Positions 32,625 to 42,516 of a stretch of DNA of 64,000 nt are shown here, piece after piece. Position numbers and translations under genes: made by a program. The stretch is from assembly GCF_030518155.1 (NCBI RefSeq), contig NZ_JAULRU010000418.1, forward strand, positions 186,001 to 250,000. Reading direction: 5' to 3'. Positions within the stretch are counted from its first letter, which is position 1, and every line of letters begins with the position of its first letter. This DNA comes from Gilvimarinus gilvus (lineage in GTDB: Bacteria; Pseudomonadota; Gammaproteobacteria; Pseudomonadales; Cellvibrionaceae). The notes below the pieces were generated by a model. It worked only from the letters and a program-made list of their open reading frames with translations. It searched no databases and had not been told where the DNA came from.

Positions 32625-33686
32625 CTACTGTGTCGAGCGTTCAGGAGGTGGTGTAGAACGATAATCGCTGGAGCGCTGCAATTGATAGCGTCGCACCGCC
32701 GCATTATGCTCCTCGAGAGTCGTAGAAAAGCTGTGAGTGCCGTCACCTCTGGCGACAAAGTAGACTTCACTGCCTTGCTCCGGGTGTAGACTGGCAAAAA
32801 TTGCCTCTCGTCCCGGCAAGGCGATAGGCGTAGGCGGTAAGCCGTCGATAACATAAGTGTTATAGGGAGTAGGACGCCTTAAATCCGCCCGACTAATACG
32901 CCCCTGGTACCTCGCCCCCATTCCATAAATTACCGTGGGGTCTGTTTGCAAGCGCATCCCCTGATTCAGGCGACGCACAAAAACTCCGGCTATTTTTTGT
33001 CGCTCCCAGGCGGCTCCGGTTTCGCGCTCAACGATGGACGCCATGATCAACGCCTCATAAGGCGAATCATAAGGTAAGCTTAGCGCCCGCGCCTGCCAAA
33101 GCTCATCCAGCGTATCTCGCATCTTTCGATACGCACGATGCAGAATCTCAATATCGGTAGTGCCGGCGGTGTAATAATAGGTATCGGGGAAAAACCAGCC
33201 CTCGGGGTGCTCAATGGGCAAGTCCAACATGGATAACTGTGTGTTTAGATCCTCCCCCTGCAACAACGGCTTTAACTTTGGCGCCTCTGACAAGGCGGCA
33301 ATGGCCTGCGCAAACGTCCAACCCTCGATCAAAGTGATGCTATGCTCGACGACATCCCCGCGGTGAAGTAACTCCAGCAATTGCGCAGGCGTCGTCCCAC
33401 TGACGATTTTATATTCGCCCGCCTTTACCGCTGACCGACCGGTGACCTTCGCAACATAGAGCAGTATCCTGGGGTGACTCAAAACTTGTTTTGCACTTAA
33501 GTCAGTAACGGCTCCACTGAGGCTGCCGCCACGCTTGAGCTCGTACGTGAGCTCAGACGGCCCGATTGCCATAGGGGCATGAAACCACTGGGTGAAGTAC
33601 TGATAGGCTCCAAACGCCGCAGCGGCTCCAGCGAGGGCACCAAGCAATAAAAACTTACGCAGCAAACTCAACGCGACTCTACCCAT
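32625..33686 (-). CDS. mltG: Endolytic murein transglycosylase MltG (YceG-like)
   Basis: 353 residues with an N-terminal membrane helix (about residues 8-30) and the YceG domain with catalytic Glu in ALIMASIVERETG and LQTDPTVIYGMG. Cleaves nascent glycan strands in the periplasm and thereby influences chain length. The ATG at 33686 overlaps the last eight bases of pabC with a GAGG box in pabC, so the genes are translationally coupled. In pseudomonads tmk and holB follow; here glnS follows instead. Confidence 0.93.
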   Translation of the reverse strand: MGRVALSLLRKFLLLGALAGAAAAFGAYQYFTQWFHAPMAIGPSELTYELKRGGSLSGAVTDLSAKQVLSHPRILLYVAKVTGRSAVKAGEYKIVSGTTPAQLLELLHRGDVVEHSITLIEGWTFAQAIAALSEAPKLKPLLQGEDLNTQLSMLDLPIEHPEGWFFPDTYYYTAGTTDIEILHRAYRKMRDTLDELWQARALSLPYDSPYEALIMASIVERETGAAWERQKIAGVFVRRLNQGMRLQTDPTVIYGMGARYQGRISRADLRRPTPYNTYVIDGLPPTPIALPGREAIFASLHPEQGSEVYFVARGDGTHSFSTTLEEHNAAVRRYQLQRSSDYRSTPPPERSTQ

Positions 33687-34560
33687 TATCGCCTCGCATT
33701 TCGCCGGCCCGGCTTTGCTGCTCAACGTAGCTGGTTAACTTTCGCTGCAATTTTTCGGCGACCGCGGCGGCAGAATACTGCGCGATCGTGGCACCAGCAG
33801 GGCTCAATAGTTCTGTAACCGCCACTACTCCTACATTACTGTTGCAAAAAAACACTTCACTCGCGCTCATGACATCATCAACCTGCAGCTTCGCCTCTCT
33901 CACAGAAATATCTAATGCGGGAGCAAGCTGTTCACATATCAATTGACGCATTACGCCGCGCACACCTGACTCATTTAGAGTCGGCGTCACCAGCTCGCCA
34001 TTCGTTATGACAAACACGTTATGTGCCGTCCCCTCAATTACGTAACCATCGCGATCCAACATCAGGCCTTCGTGGATGGTTTCGTCAGACCACTCGGAGC
34101 GAGCAAGCACATTTTCGAGCCGACAGAGATGCTTCATACCCGCGATAGTACTATTTTGCGAGACGTGTGAATTGCAAATCCGGATTCGATAATGTTTAGG
34201 CTGATTTCGGCTATGTGGATAAAGCATAACCACCACCGTTGCCGCGCTGTTACCGGCGGCTTGATAGCCTCGCCCACTCGCCGCTCGCGTCACCACAATT
34301 TTAACAATGCCAGCGCCATTTGAGTCGGCAAGCGCTAACCGCACCAGTCGCTCTAACTCTGCCCGGGACACATCAATGTTGAGGCGAGCAAGGTCGCGAC
34401 AAAGTCGCGCCAGGTGCCAGGACCAAAGGGGAATACAGCCGTCTGCAATCCGGCAAGTTTCAAACAGGCCGTCGCCGTATGCGAATCCACGATCGAGGGG
34501 GCTAAGGCGCTCACCCATTACCCCGTCGACCCAAATTTTAGGACTCTGGTTAGTGGTCAC
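33679..34560 (-). CDS. pabC: Aminodeoxychorismate lyase
   Basis: 293 residues, fold type IV PLP enzyme. LSPLDRGFAYGDGLFETCRI at the N-terminus and MKHLCRLENVLARSEW with the PLP-binding Lys are typical, as is the YVIEGTAHNVFVI loop. Makes 4-aminobenzoate for folate from 4-amino-4-deoxychorismate. GTG start with a weak ribosome site, 23 bases after fabF, suggesting the two are expressed together. Confidence 0.93.
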   Translation of the reverse strand: MTTNQSPKIWVDGVMGERLSPLDRGFAYGDGLFETCRIADGCIPLWSWHLARLCRDLARLNIDVSRAELERLVRLALADSNGAGIVKIVVTRAASGRGYQAAGNSAATVVVMLYPHSRNQPKHYRIRICNSHVSQNSTIAGMKHLCRLENVLARSEWSDETIHEGLMLDRDGYVIEGTAHNVFVITNGELVTPTLNESGVRGVMRQLICEQLAPALDISVREAKLQVDDVMSASEVFFCNSNVGVVAVTELLSPAGATIAQYSAAAVAEKLQRKLTSYVEQQSRAGEMRGDNG

Positions 34561-34583
34561 AGCAAGCGCCCGGAAAGCGTAAC

Positions 34584-35825
34584 TTAATTGATTTTAGAAA
34601 AGATCAGCGAGCCGTTGGTGCCGCCAAACCCGAAAGAATTGCTCAGCACCGCTTGAATGGCTCGCTCTTGAGCCGTATTGGGCACTAAGTTGATATCACA
34701 ACCATCATCTGGATTATCAAGGTTGATCGTAGGTGGAGCCACCTGATCACGTATTGCCAATACACTGAATATTGCCTCCACAGCGCCTGCGGCTCCCAAC
34801 AAATGTCCAATCATCGATTTAGTTGAACTAACAGCCACTTGATCGACAGCAGATTGCATCACAGTTTTAACCGCGTGACACTCGGCTTTATCACCGGCGG
34901 GGGTAGACGTTCCGTGAGCGTTAATATAATTGATACGCGACAGCTCAATACCGGCATCTTTAACGGCATTTTGCATGGACAGGGCGGCGCCCGCGCCGTC
35001 TTCTGGGGGGGAAGTCATGTGATAGGCATCACCACTCATACCAAAACCAATAAGTTCGGCATAGATTTTCGCGCCGCGCGCCTTGGCATGTTCGTACTCT
35101 TCTAGCACCATAACACCTGCACCATCGCCAAGAACAAACCCATCACGGTCTTTATCCCAAGGCCTGCTTGCCGCCGAGGGATCATCATTGCGGGTAGAGA
35201 GCGCACGTGCCGCGGCAAAACCACCTAAACCTACCGGTGTCGTTGCCATTTCCGCGCCGCCGGCAAGCATAACATCGGCATCACCGTACATGATTGAACG
35301 CGCCGCGAGACCAATACAGTGGGTGCCCGTGGTACATGCCGTAGTCACAGCGATGTTGGGTCCACGCAATCCATAATGGATTGACAGGTTTCCGGCAATC
35401 ATATTAATAATGGCGCCAGGCACAAAGAACGGCGACATGCGTCGAGGCCCTTTGTGCTCGACCACTAAGGTGCCATTTTCTATGGTACCGATACCGCCAA
35501 TTCCTGAGCCAATGGAAACACCGATTCGATTGCCATTTTCATCGTTAACGTCCAGACCACTGTCGCGCATAGCCTGAATACCCGCCACCATACCAAATTG
35601 GATAAACGGATCCATTTTTCTGGCGTCTTTGGTCGGGAAGTATCCGTCGACGGAAAAGTCTTTAACGGAAGCGGAGAACTGGGTGGTAAAAGCCGATGCA
35701 TCAAATGCAGAAATCGGCGCCACACCGCTTTTTCCGTTCAGAATACCGGACCAAGTGTCCTCTACGGTATTGCCAAGGGGGCTGACCATGCCAAGGCCGG
35801 TAATGACAACTCTTTTGCGCGACAC
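34584..35825 (-). CDS. fabF: 3-oxoacyl-ACP synthase II
   Basis: 413 residues, condensing enzyme of fatty acid elongation. Catalytic Cys164 in TTACTTGTH, His residues in [11 protein letters not shown] and in [17 protein letters not shown] start at 35825 with a GGAGA box. Separated from acpP by a 135-base gap holding an intrinsic terminator, so part of the fabF transcription is read-through or from its own promoter. Confidence 0.97.
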   Translation of the reverse strand: MSRKRVVITGLGMVSPLGNTVEDTWSGILNGKSGVAPISAFDASAFTTQFSASVKDFSVDGYFPTKDARKMDPFIQFGMVAGIQAMRDSGLDVNDENGNRIGVSIGSGIGGIGTIENGTLVVEHKGPRRMSPFFVPGAIINMIAGNLSIHYGLRGPNIAVTTACTTGTHCIGLAARSIMYGDADVMLAGGAEMATTPVGLGGFAAARALSTRNDDPSAASRPWDKDRDGFVLGDGAGVMVLEEYEHAKARGAKIYAELIGFGMSGDAYHMTSPPEDGAGAALSMQNAVKDAGIELSRINYINAHGTSTPAGDKAECHAVKTVMQSAVDQVAVSSTKSMIGHLLGAAGAVEAIFSVLAIRDQVAPPTINLDNPDDGCDINLVPNTAQERAIQAVLSNSFGFGGTNGSLIFSKIN

Positions 35826-35895
35826 GAAACTCTATCTCCCTAAACAGGAAACTTACGTACATCCACCCACCTTGAAGGCGGACAGCGATGAAAAG

Positions 35896-35929
35896 AAAAA
35901 GCCGTACTATTTTTCAATAATACGGCTTT
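35896..35929 (-). terminator. Terminator/attenuator between acpP and fabF
   Basis: AAGCCGTACTATT and AATAATACGGCTT pair with one mismatch around a four-base loop, and the minus strand continues with CTTTTTCTTTT. This would end most of the abundant acpP message while letting some polymerase through to fabF, in line with the much higher need for ACP. Confidence 0.75.
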
Positions 35930-35960
35930 CGTATAAATCTGGAATCAATAAATTCGCAGA

Positions 35961-36197
35961 TTACGCCAGGTTGGCATTGATGTAATCGATGGCCAGCTGA
36001 ACGGTGGTGATTTTTTCGGCTTCTTCATCTGGAATTTCGGTTTCGAACTCTTCTTCCAAAGCCATTACCAGTTCTACTGTATCCAGTGAGTCCGCGCCTA
36101 AATCTTCAACGAAAGAAGCCTCGGCTTTCACTTCATCTTCTTTAACGCCCAGTTGCTCAGCAACGATTTTTTTTACGCGTTCTTCAATGCTGCTCAT
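35961..36197 (-). CDS. acpP: Acyl carrier protein
   Basis: 78 residues, acidic, with the phosphopantetheine attachment Ser37 in [12 protein letters not shown]. Carries growing acyl chains in the cytoplasm. The 191-base upstream gap to fabG suggests a separate strong promoter, and a perfect TATAAT is found there. Confidence 0.98.
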   Translation of the reverse strand: MSSIEERVKKIVAEQLGVKEDEVKAEASFVEDLGADSLDTVELVMALEEEFETEIPDEEAEKITTVQLAIDYINANLA

Positions 36198-36265
36198 GAT
36201 CTAATTCAACTCCTAATAGGTAGTATCGACGAAACCGTCACATTCAGAACCACTGTGGCGGTTCC

Positions 36266-36271
36266 ATTATA
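36266..36271 (-). promoter_or_regulatory. Candidate -10 box of an acpP promoter
   Basis: The minus strand reads TATAAT, a perfect sigma-70 -10 hexamer, 68 bases before the acpP ATG. No good -35 is seen at 16-18 bases. The short inverted repeat GAACC/GGTTC lies just downstream in the expected leader. Confidence 0.4.
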
Positions 36272-36388
36272 TCTCCGGCGAAATCGACGCGCATTTTACA
36301 TCTATTTTCACCTTGTTGTAACGCATAGGGGGAAAAAACTTTACCCCCAATCACTTTTTTCTTTAAAATCAATCAGTTAAAAAACCAA

Positions 36389-37132
36389 TTAACACATGTA
36401 CATGCCGCCATTTACCTGAATAGTCTCACCTGACACGTAACCACCGGCATCTGAAGCTAAGAATCCTACCACAGCTGCGATCTCTTCTGGTTTACCGAGA
36501 CGCCCCAGAGGGATACGGGTGAGCAACTCGGCTTTCTGCTCCTCAGGCAAGACTTTCGTCATGTCGGTGTCAATAAAGCCCGGGGCTACGGTGTTGACGG
36601 TAATACCACGCGACCCCACCTCTGCGGCCAGAGACCGCGCAAACCCGGCAACGGCTGCCTTAGTGGCTGCATAATTGGACTGGCCCGGGTTACCCATGGA
36701 GCCTACCACAGAGCCCACATTGATAATGCGTCCCCAACGGTTTTTCATCATGCCTCGTAATACCGCCTTACTCAATCGATAAATGGCACTGAGGTTGGTA
36801 TTAATCACGTCAAACCACTGCTCATCGGTCATACGCATCAGCAGGTTGTCTTTGGTAATACCCGCGTTGTTGACCAGCACCACCGGCGCTCCATACTGCT
36901 CGGTGACCGCAGCCAGTAAGCTCTGCACAGAGTCCGCATCCGTTACGTTTAGCACCATACCACAGCCTTGATGGCCGGCCGCTTTAATTGTTTCCGAAAT
37001 CGCTGCAGCCCCCTTTTCTGAGGTGGCTGTACCGATGACAATAGCACCTGCCTGTCCCAGATGATCAGCGATAGCTGCGCCAATTCCACGGCTTGCACCG
37101 GTCACCAATGCTACTTTGTTTTCTAAACTCAT
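36389..37132 (-). CDS. fabG: 3-oxoacyl-ACP reductase
   Basis: 247-residue short-chain dehydrogenase. NADPH-binding TGASRGIG (11-18), NNAG, catalytic Ser (INVGSVVGSMG) and YAATK. Reduces 3-oxoacyl-ACP in fatty acid elongation. Lies 22 bases after fabD. Confidence 0.97.
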   Translation of the reverse strand: MSLENKVALVTGASRGIGAAIADHLGQAGAIVIGTATSEKGAAAISETIKAAGHQGCGMVLNVTDADSVQSLLAAVTEQYGAPVVLVNNAGITKDNLLMRMTDEQWFDVINTNLSAIYRLSKAVLRGMMKNRWGRIINVGSVVGSMGNPGQSNYAATKAAVAGFARSLAAEVGSRGITVNTVAPGFIDTDMTKVLPEEQKAELLTRIPLGRLGKPEEIAAVVGFLASDAGGYVSGETIQVNGGMYMC

Positions 37133-37154
37133 AGTAAAAATTCTCTGTTAATCC

Positions 37155-38096
37155 TTATGCTACTGTCGACAAGCCGCTGTCAAAATCTTGCGGCGATTCT
37201 AAGCCACTGGCCGTCAATGACCGATCAATACGCTTTGCGAGTCCCGCTAAAACCTTACCGGGCCCACATTCCAGCAACAGGTTAACACCTGCATCTTTCA
37301 TGGTATTAACACAGTCCACCCAAAGCACCGGCGCGTAAATTTGCTCTATCATAAGCGCTTTGATTCGGGCTGGGTCAGATTCGGTTTGCGCATTTACGTT
37401 GTGCACAACCGGCACTTGCGGGGCATTGAATGTCGTCGCCTCCACCAGTTCGGCCAAACGATCGGCGGCAGGCTTCATCAAGCTGGTGTGAAACGGAGCA
37501 CTTACCGGCAATGGCAAGGCGCGTTTTGCCCCCGCCTCTTTACACAGTGCCATAGCGCGCTCAACGGCGTCGGTGGTACCGGCAATAACAACCTGCCCTG
37601 GTGAGTTAAAGTTAACCGGACACACAACATCTGCGCCTGCCGCTGCCTCGCAAGCGCAAACAATCGCAGCGTCATCGAGGCCAATAATTGCAGCCATAGC
37701 ACCCTGCCCCGCCGGGACAGCTTCTTGCATGAACTTGCCGCGCTGACGTACCAAATTCACCGCATCAGCAAACGCAACGACACCGGCACACACAAGCGCA
37801 GACCATTCCCCCAGACTATGCCCCGCCATAAACGCGGGTTCAGCTCCGTCACGCTCAGACCACACACGCCAGCAGGCGACGCTTGCGGTTAGCAATAAGG
37901 GCTGCGTGCACTCGGTCATATTAATTTCTTCCTGGGAGCCACTCTGTACGCGCTCCCATAGATCGTAACCCAACACGTCACTGGCTTCGGCAAAAGTTTG
38001 CTGCACCACAGGATACTCGGCCGCCAACTCACTGAGCATACCGATTTTTTGTGAACCTTGACCGGGAAAAACGAAGGCCAAATTTGCAATCGTCAT
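37155..38096 (-). CDS. fabD: Malonyl-CoA:ACP transacylase
   Basis: 313 residues. FPGQGSQ near the start, GHSLGEWSAL with acyl-carrying Ser94, and the His of SAPFHTSLM. Loads malonyl groups onto ACP. Directly preceded by plsX without an intervening fabH, as in pseudomonads and unlike E. coli. Confidence 0.97.
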   Translation of the reverse strand: MTIANLAFVFPGQGSQKIGMLSELAAEYPVVQQTFAEASDVLGYDLWERVQSGSQEEINMTECTQPLLLTASVACWRVWSERDGAEPAFMAGHSLGEWSALVCAGVVAFADAVNLVRQRGKFMQEAVPAGQGAMAAIIGLDDAAIVCACEAAAGADVVCPVNFNSPGQVVIAGTTDAVERAMALCKEAGAKRALPLPVSAPFHTSLMKPAADRLAELVEATTFNAPQVPVVHNVNAQTESDPARIKALMIEQIYAPVLWVDCVNTMKDAGVNLLLECGPGKVLAGLAKRIDRSLTASGLESPQDFDSGLSTVA

Positions 38097-38190
38097 AACT
38101 TATCTCTTTTGATTATCCAAACTTTTAAAACTTTTCGAGCCGTACACCCAACCCACTCTCTCTACAACGTCATACCGACTCACGAGTCAA

Positions 38191-39183
38191 CTATTGACGC
38201 AGAGCGCAACGAATTTTTTCAGGCGCATCATAGCTCGCCTGATCGAGCGCCAATTTTAATGCATGGCAAGTGGCCTCTACACCAGCAGCACCGTGGCTTT
38301 TTATCACGGTACTGTTAAGGCCAACCAAGGTAGCGCCATTATACGCATCTGGATTCAATTCGCGGCGCCAATGCCGCAAAATTGGCCATATAATCAAACC
38401 CGCCAATTTTCCAGGCCAACGGCTAAAGCTCTCTTCAATACGCCGTGCAATAAGTCTTGCAACACCTTCGCTCGCTTTGAGCGCTACATTGCCATTAAAC
38501 CCATCACAAACTATGACGGCGACCTTGCCCGAGAAAATGTCGTCCGCCTCGATAAATCCAACATAATTTATATCGTCAAGTTGCTCTAGCTGATCAGCGC
38601 ACTCGCGGATCAGAGCCGTACCTTTACCTGACTCAGTACCAATATTTAACAGGGCAACCTTAGGCTGCGCACCGGAATTGTCCATTGCCAACACGCTGCC
38701 CATGCGAGCGAATTGAATCAACTGCGCAACGCTACTTTGAATATTTCCACCCAAATCCAACATGACAGTCGCGCCTCGCTCTACCGGCATCGACTTACAA
38801 AATGCCGGCCACGCGACGCCGTCCAACATGCCCAGATGACGCTTCGCGAGCAACATTAGCGCACCGCTGTTACCCGCGCTCACACAGGCTTGCGCGCGTT
38901 TTTCGGCAACCGCCTTGAGCGCTTCGGCCATCGAGGATCCATTGCCATTGCGCAGGGCCAGTTTCGGCGCTGTGTCCATAGCAATTACCCCCTCACAATC
39001 GACGACTGAAACATTGATCGGTGGCTTAGCAGGCAGGTATTCGGATATAGCGTCAGCCTTGCCGTACAACTGCAAGTGCGCATTGGGGAAGGCCTCGGCA
39101 AAAGCGAGCGCAGCGGGGATAGTAATACGGGGACCGAAGTCCCCGCTCATCGCATCTAATGCCAATCGAATAGATTCAGCCAA
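38191..39183 (-). CDS. plsX: Phosphate acyltransferase PlsX
   Basis: 330 residues. RLALDAMSGDFGP and VSAGNSGALM are PlsX signatures. Converts acyl-ACP to acyl-phosphate for glycerolipid synthesis. The TTG at 39183 is the start because it gives the family N-terminus; the first ATG would remove it. Lies 29 bases after rpmF in the conserved yceD-rpmF-plsX-fab order. Confidence 0.95.
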   Translation of the reverse strand: MAESIRLALDAMSGDFGPRITIPAALAFAEAFPNAHLQLYGKADAISEYLPAKPPINVSVVDCEGVIAMDTAPKLALRNGNGSSMAEALKAVAEKRAQACVSAGNSGALMLLAKRHLGMLDGVAWPAFCKSMPVERGATVMLDLGGNIQSSVAQLIQFARMGSVLAMDNSGAQPKVALLNIGTESGKGTALIRECADQLEQLDDINYVGFIEADDIFSGKVAVIVCDGFNGNVALKASEGVARLIARRIEESFSRWPGKLAGLIIWPILRHWRRELNPDAYNGATLVGLNSTVIKSHGAAGVEATCHALKLALDQASYDAPEKIRCALRQ

Positions 39184-39212
39184 GGTTGAATCGTCTCATC
39201 GGCTAGACGAAC

Positions 39213-39395
39213 TTACTCGTCTGATGCTTTTTCGATCACTTTGCGACCACGGTAGAAACCGTCAGCGGTCACATGGTGACGCAAGTGCTTCTCACCACTG
39301 GTTGGATCAACAGACAGGGTTTGTCCGGTTAACGCATCGTGAGAGCGACGCATTCCGCGCTTGGAACGGGTCTTTTTACTTTTTTGAACTGCCAT
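39213..39395 (-). CDS. rpmF: Ribosomal protein L32
   Basis: 60 residues, [20 protein letters not shown], the typical L32 start, without the zinc-type Cys pairs, so it is the Cys-free version. Component of the large ribosomal subunit. Lies between yceD and plsX. Confidence 0.97.
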   Translation of the reverse strand: MAVQKSKKTRSKRGMRRSHDALTGQTLSVDPTSGEKHLRHHVTADGFYRGRKVIEKASDE

Positions 39396-39448
39396 GATTA
39401 ACTCCTATATAACAAAAAACTGAAGCTGGGGCGCCTCTTGTAGCCAAG

Positions 39449-39991
39449 CTACTTTTTCGGCGTTCCTTTAAGTTGCTCCAGAACTTGAAACGGGTTTGGC
39501 CTGGACTCTTCAGCCCCGACACCTTCGGTAGACTCACTAACGAAACGCTCCCTGGGGACACATTGCTCGTCGTGATAAACCACCTGCGGCAAGTCCAGCA
39601 ACAGCTCTTCTTCGACAATGTCGTAAAAGTCTGCCTGGCCTTCGCCTACAATCCAAGGATCCATTGAGCGCGGCAAAGCCTTCGCCTGATCCTCATTCCA
39701 CACTATCCCCACATGGATTCTGCAGTCGATTACGTGTTCAACGGGTTCTAGGCAGCGCTGACAAATTAAGCTAACACTGCCCTGAACATGCCCATTGAGC
39801 ACGCGCTTGCCTTCTTCGCTAAAACCAAAAGACAACTCTGCAGAAACATCTCCACTGCCCTCAACCACCGCCTCTTTTAACCGAGGCAAGGAGTCAAGCG
39901 CCAGATTACCGCTTAATTTAACGCCCTGTTGAGCGTATTTTCGGGGATCTCCCCGCTGCGGTAACGACTTAGTTGTAGGTGCTTGAGACAT
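39449..39991 (-). CDS. yceD: YceD (DUF177) family protein
   Basis: 180 residues from the ATG at 39991 (MSQAPTTKSLPQRGDP); the ribosome site is weak and a longer in-frame reading has no similarity. Contains the family's CQRC pair (ISLICQRCLEPVEH) and the acidic ILLDLPQV stretch. YceD homologues always lie before rpmF and take part in 23S rRNA accumulation; exact role unsettled. Confidence 0.9.
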   Translation of the reverse strand: MSQAPTTKSLPQRGDPRKYAQQGVKLSGNLALDSLPRLKEAVVEGSGDVSAELSFGFSEEGKRVLNGHVQGSVSLICQRCLEPVEHVIDCRIHVGIVWNEDQAKALPRSMDPWIVGEGQADFYDIVEEELLLDLPQVVYHDEQCVPRERFVSESTEGVGAEESRPNPFQVLEQLKGTPKK

Positions 39992-40185
39992 AAGCGCGCA
40001 ATAATAGGGATACAACCCCCCGCTGTCAAAGGAAAATAGCCCTAAACACGCAAATTGAGCCAGGTTTTTCCTTTTTAGGGCTCGGGGCGGGCACCAAGCA
40101 CTCGGATTCACTCCCACAAAACCGCAACCGGCCGTATTTGGTAGACTTGCCGACCATAAACTCTCAACGGAAGACGACCACTTTT

Positions 40186-40788
40186 ATGTCCCAGCCGCAT
40201 ATTGTTCTCGCCTCTAGCTCCCCTTATCGGGCTCAACTTCTCGAGCGCCTTGGGATCCCCTTCGTCACTCAATCTCCCAACATAGACGAGTCGCCACAAC
40301 AACAGGAGTTACCCGAAAGGCTCGCCTTGCGTCTGGCCTCAAACAAAGCTCGCGCAATTGCTGCCAGTTTCCCCAAATCGCTGATCATCGGGTCGGACCA
40401 AGTGGCAAGCCTTGACGGCGGCACTATCGGCAAACCGGGCGGCTACGACCAAGCATTTAAGCAGTTATCGAGCGCGCGCGGCCAGTGGCTGACGTTCCAC
40501 ACCGGGCTAAGCGTTTACAACGCTGCAACCAATCAAGAATACCGAACCGTTGAGCGCTACCGGGTAAAGTTCAGATCCCTAAGCGACCAGCAAATAGACG
40601 GCTACCTAAGGCACGACCAACCCTACGATTGTGCCGGCAGCTTCAAATGCGAAAAACTAGGGATTGCACTTTTTGAACAAATGGATGGCCGCGACCCCAA
40701 CAGCCTGATTGGCCTTCCCCTGATCGCCCTGGTAGAACTATTGGCGCAAGCAGGCCTAGACGTTCTGCTGCACGCACGCCCTGCCTAA
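40186..40788 (+). CDS. Maf-like nucleotide pyrophosphatase, YceF type
   Basis: 200 residues from the ATG at 40186. HIVLASSSPYRAQLLERLG, IGSDQVA and GKPG are Maf signatures; the sequence CAGSFKCEKLGIALFE matches the YceF subgroup, which hydrolyses 7-methyl-GTP. Acts on modified nucleotides as a housekeeping enzyme. Divergent from yceD; its last four bases overlap the end of the convergent HAD gene. Confidence 0.9.
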   Translation: MSQPHIVLASSSPYRAQLLERLGIPFVTQSPNIDESPQQQELPERLALRLASNKARAIAASFPKSLIIGSDQVASLDGGTIGKPGGYDQAFKQLSSARGQWLTFHTGLSVYNAATNQEYRTVERYRVKFRSLSDQQIDGYLRHDQPYDCAGSFKCEKLGIALFEQMDGRDPNSLIGLPLIALVELLAQAGLDVLLHARPA

Positions 40789-41426
40789 AGCCTATCCCAC
40801 GCCAAGAGCCCGGAGAAGCAGTCTAGGCAAAGCGCCGGGTCATAAGGCGTTAACCGGCCGGGCTCGTGCGCACCGTAAGATACGGCGATACGGTCCATGC
40901 CCGCGCGACGCCCCATTTCCATATCGTACTCAGTATCGCCAACCATAACCGAGTCTTGCGGCCCCACCGCCATCTCGGTCATGAGCTGGGCCAGCATTAA
41001 CGGGTCGGGCTTGGACGCGGTTTCATCCGCGCACCGGCTCGCGTGAAAAAAATCTTCGAGCTGCAGCGACTTCAGCACGCGATCTAGCCCTCGCCGACTC
41101 TTACCCGTAGCCACAGCAAGTATATGCCCCTCACTTTTTAAGTGCTGCAGCGTCTCTAATACCTTGGGGTAAAATGCCGCAGGCTTCATCTTGTCCAGCG
41201 CCAAATAATGCTTGCGATAACCATCTCGCAAACCAACGAAGTCACTTTGCTCGATTCCGGGGTACATCACCTCAATCGCCTCAGGCAAGCCCAAGCCAAT
41301 AATGTTGCGCACCTTATCCGACGCAGGCCGCTCCCAGCCAAGATCCTCGGCCGCGCGCTGCATCGCCAGCACGATAGTGCCGGTCGAGTCACTCAAAGTG
41401 CCGTCCCAATCAAATATAAAGAACAA
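40785..41426 (-). CDS. HAD-family phosphatase (Gph-like)
   Basis: 213 residues. FDWDGTLSDS (HAD motif I with the nucleophilic Asp), ATGKSRRGL (motif II), KPDP and VGDTEYDMEMGRRAG (motifs III/IV) with an alpha-helical cap, the phosphoglycolate phosphatase/5'-nucleotidase type; the substrate is not known. TTG start at 41426: an in-frame stop (that of rluC) lies one codon upstream, and a GGAG box within rluC is eight bases away. Coupled to rluC. Confidence 0.87.
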   Translation of the reverse strand: MFFIFDWDGTLSDSTGTIVLAMQRAAEDLGWERPASDKVRNIIGLGLPEAIEVMYPGIEQSDFVGLRDGYRKHYLALDKMKPAAFYPKVLETLQHLKSEGHILAVATGKSRRGLDRVLKSLQLEDFFHASRCADETASKPDPLMLAQLMTEMAVGPQDSVMVGDTEYDMEMGRRAGMDRIAVSYGAHEPGRLTPYDPALCLDCFSGLLAWDRL

Positions 41427-41429
41427 AGG

Positions 41430-42425
41430 TTAAATCTCCTGCAGCTGCTCAACCACACACTGAAGGTCATCCGCCAAGGGCGCCTCAACGGTAATAACCC
41501 CTCGGTCATGCGGTAGAGCAAACGTCAACGAACTCGCATGTAGAAACAAGCGTTTAGCTCCGCACCGGCGCATCCGCTCATTGACATCGTCACGTCCGTA
41601 CTTTTCATCCCCCAGCAGTGGACACTGCTTGTATTGTGCGTGGACCCGAATTTGGTGAGTGCGACCAGTAACAGGACGCGCCTCTAACAGGGTGAACCCA
41701 TCGAACCGCTGCAGCACTTTAAAGCGCGTCAGGCTGCGCTTGCCTTCAGGGTGTACCTTGACTATACGCTCACGCCCGGCGGCCAGCTCCATTTTGAGCA
41801 AGGGGGCTTTCACCTCAAATGCGCTCTTAGGCCAACTTCCGACCGCCAACGCCTGGTACACTTTAGTAATAGAGTCAGCCCCCGCTGTTTTATCACGCAA
41901 GCATTGCTGCAAGTGACGCAAGTAACTGCGCTTTTTCGCCACCATGATGCACCCTGACGTATCCCGATCCAACCGATGCACCAACTCCAGATAACGGGCA
42001 TCTGGCCGCAACTGACGCAGCGCCTCGATCAACCCCAAATCGACACCACTACCACCATGCACAGCGATGCCGGATGGCTTGTTAACCACCAACATACCGT
42101 CATCCTCATAGAGAATCGCCTCATTGAGAACGCGCCCTAAACCATGACTCAAGCGCTTAGGCGGAGCCTTTTTTGCCACTTTCATCGGGGGAACGCGAAC
42201 AGTATCACCCGCTTTAAGGCGATAGCCGGCCTTAATGCGCCCCTTGTTGACCCGCACTTCGCCTTTTCGGAGTAACTTGTAGACGTGAGTTCGCGGCACG
42301 CCTTTAAGGCGAGCAACCAAAAAATTGTCAATACGTTGCCCCGCCAACTCATCGTCTACGGGCAAATACTGGACTCTGGAGAACCGCTCATCGAGTTCGG
42401 CGGTGATTTTAGGCTGGCTTGTCAT
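41430..42425 (-). CDS. rluC: 23S rRNA pseudouridine synthase RluC
   Basis: 331 residues from the ATG at 42425; a much longer in-frame reading runs into the rne leader and lacks similarity. S4-like RNA-binding domain (QRIDNFLVARLKGVPRTHVY) and RluA-type catalytic domain with the Asp in VHRLDRDTSG. RluC makes pseudouridines at 955, 2504 and 2580 of 23S rRNA in E. coli. Divergent from rne, the order seen in many gammaproteobacteria. Confidence 0.92.
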   Translation of the reverse strand: MTSQPKITAELDERFSRVQYLPVDDELAGQRIDNFLVARLKGVPRTHVYKLLRKGEVRVNKGRIKAGYRLKAGDTVRVPPMKVAKKAPPKRLSHGLGRVLNEAILYEDDGMLVVNKPSGIAVHGGSGVDLGLIEALRQLRPDARYLELVHRLDRDTSGCIMVAKKRSYLRHLQQCLRDKTAGADSITKVYQALAVGSWPKSAFEVKAPLLKMELAAGRERIVKVHPEGKRSLTRFKVLQRFDGFTLLEARPVTGRTHQIRVHAQYKQCPLLGDEKYGRDDVNERMRRCGAKRLFLHASSLTFALPHDRGVITVEAPLADDLQCVVEQLQEI

Positions 42426-42481
42426 AAGCGGTAGTTTACCAGCAAACCCAGACGTGCCGGAACTTCTAATGGAATAAAGAT

Positions 42482-42510
42482 TTGCCGGCGCTTGTGTTAA
42501 CTGATATATT
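42482..42510 (+). promoter_or_regulatory. Candidate sigma-70 promoter of rne
   Basis: TTGCCG (42482-42487), a 17-base spacer and TATATT (42505-42510), with an extended -10 TGA just before. Transcription would start near 42517 and give an rne leader of about 560 bases. The spacing and extended -10 are good; the -35 differs from consensus at two positions. Confidence 0.55.
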
Positions 42511-42516
42511 CGAGCC

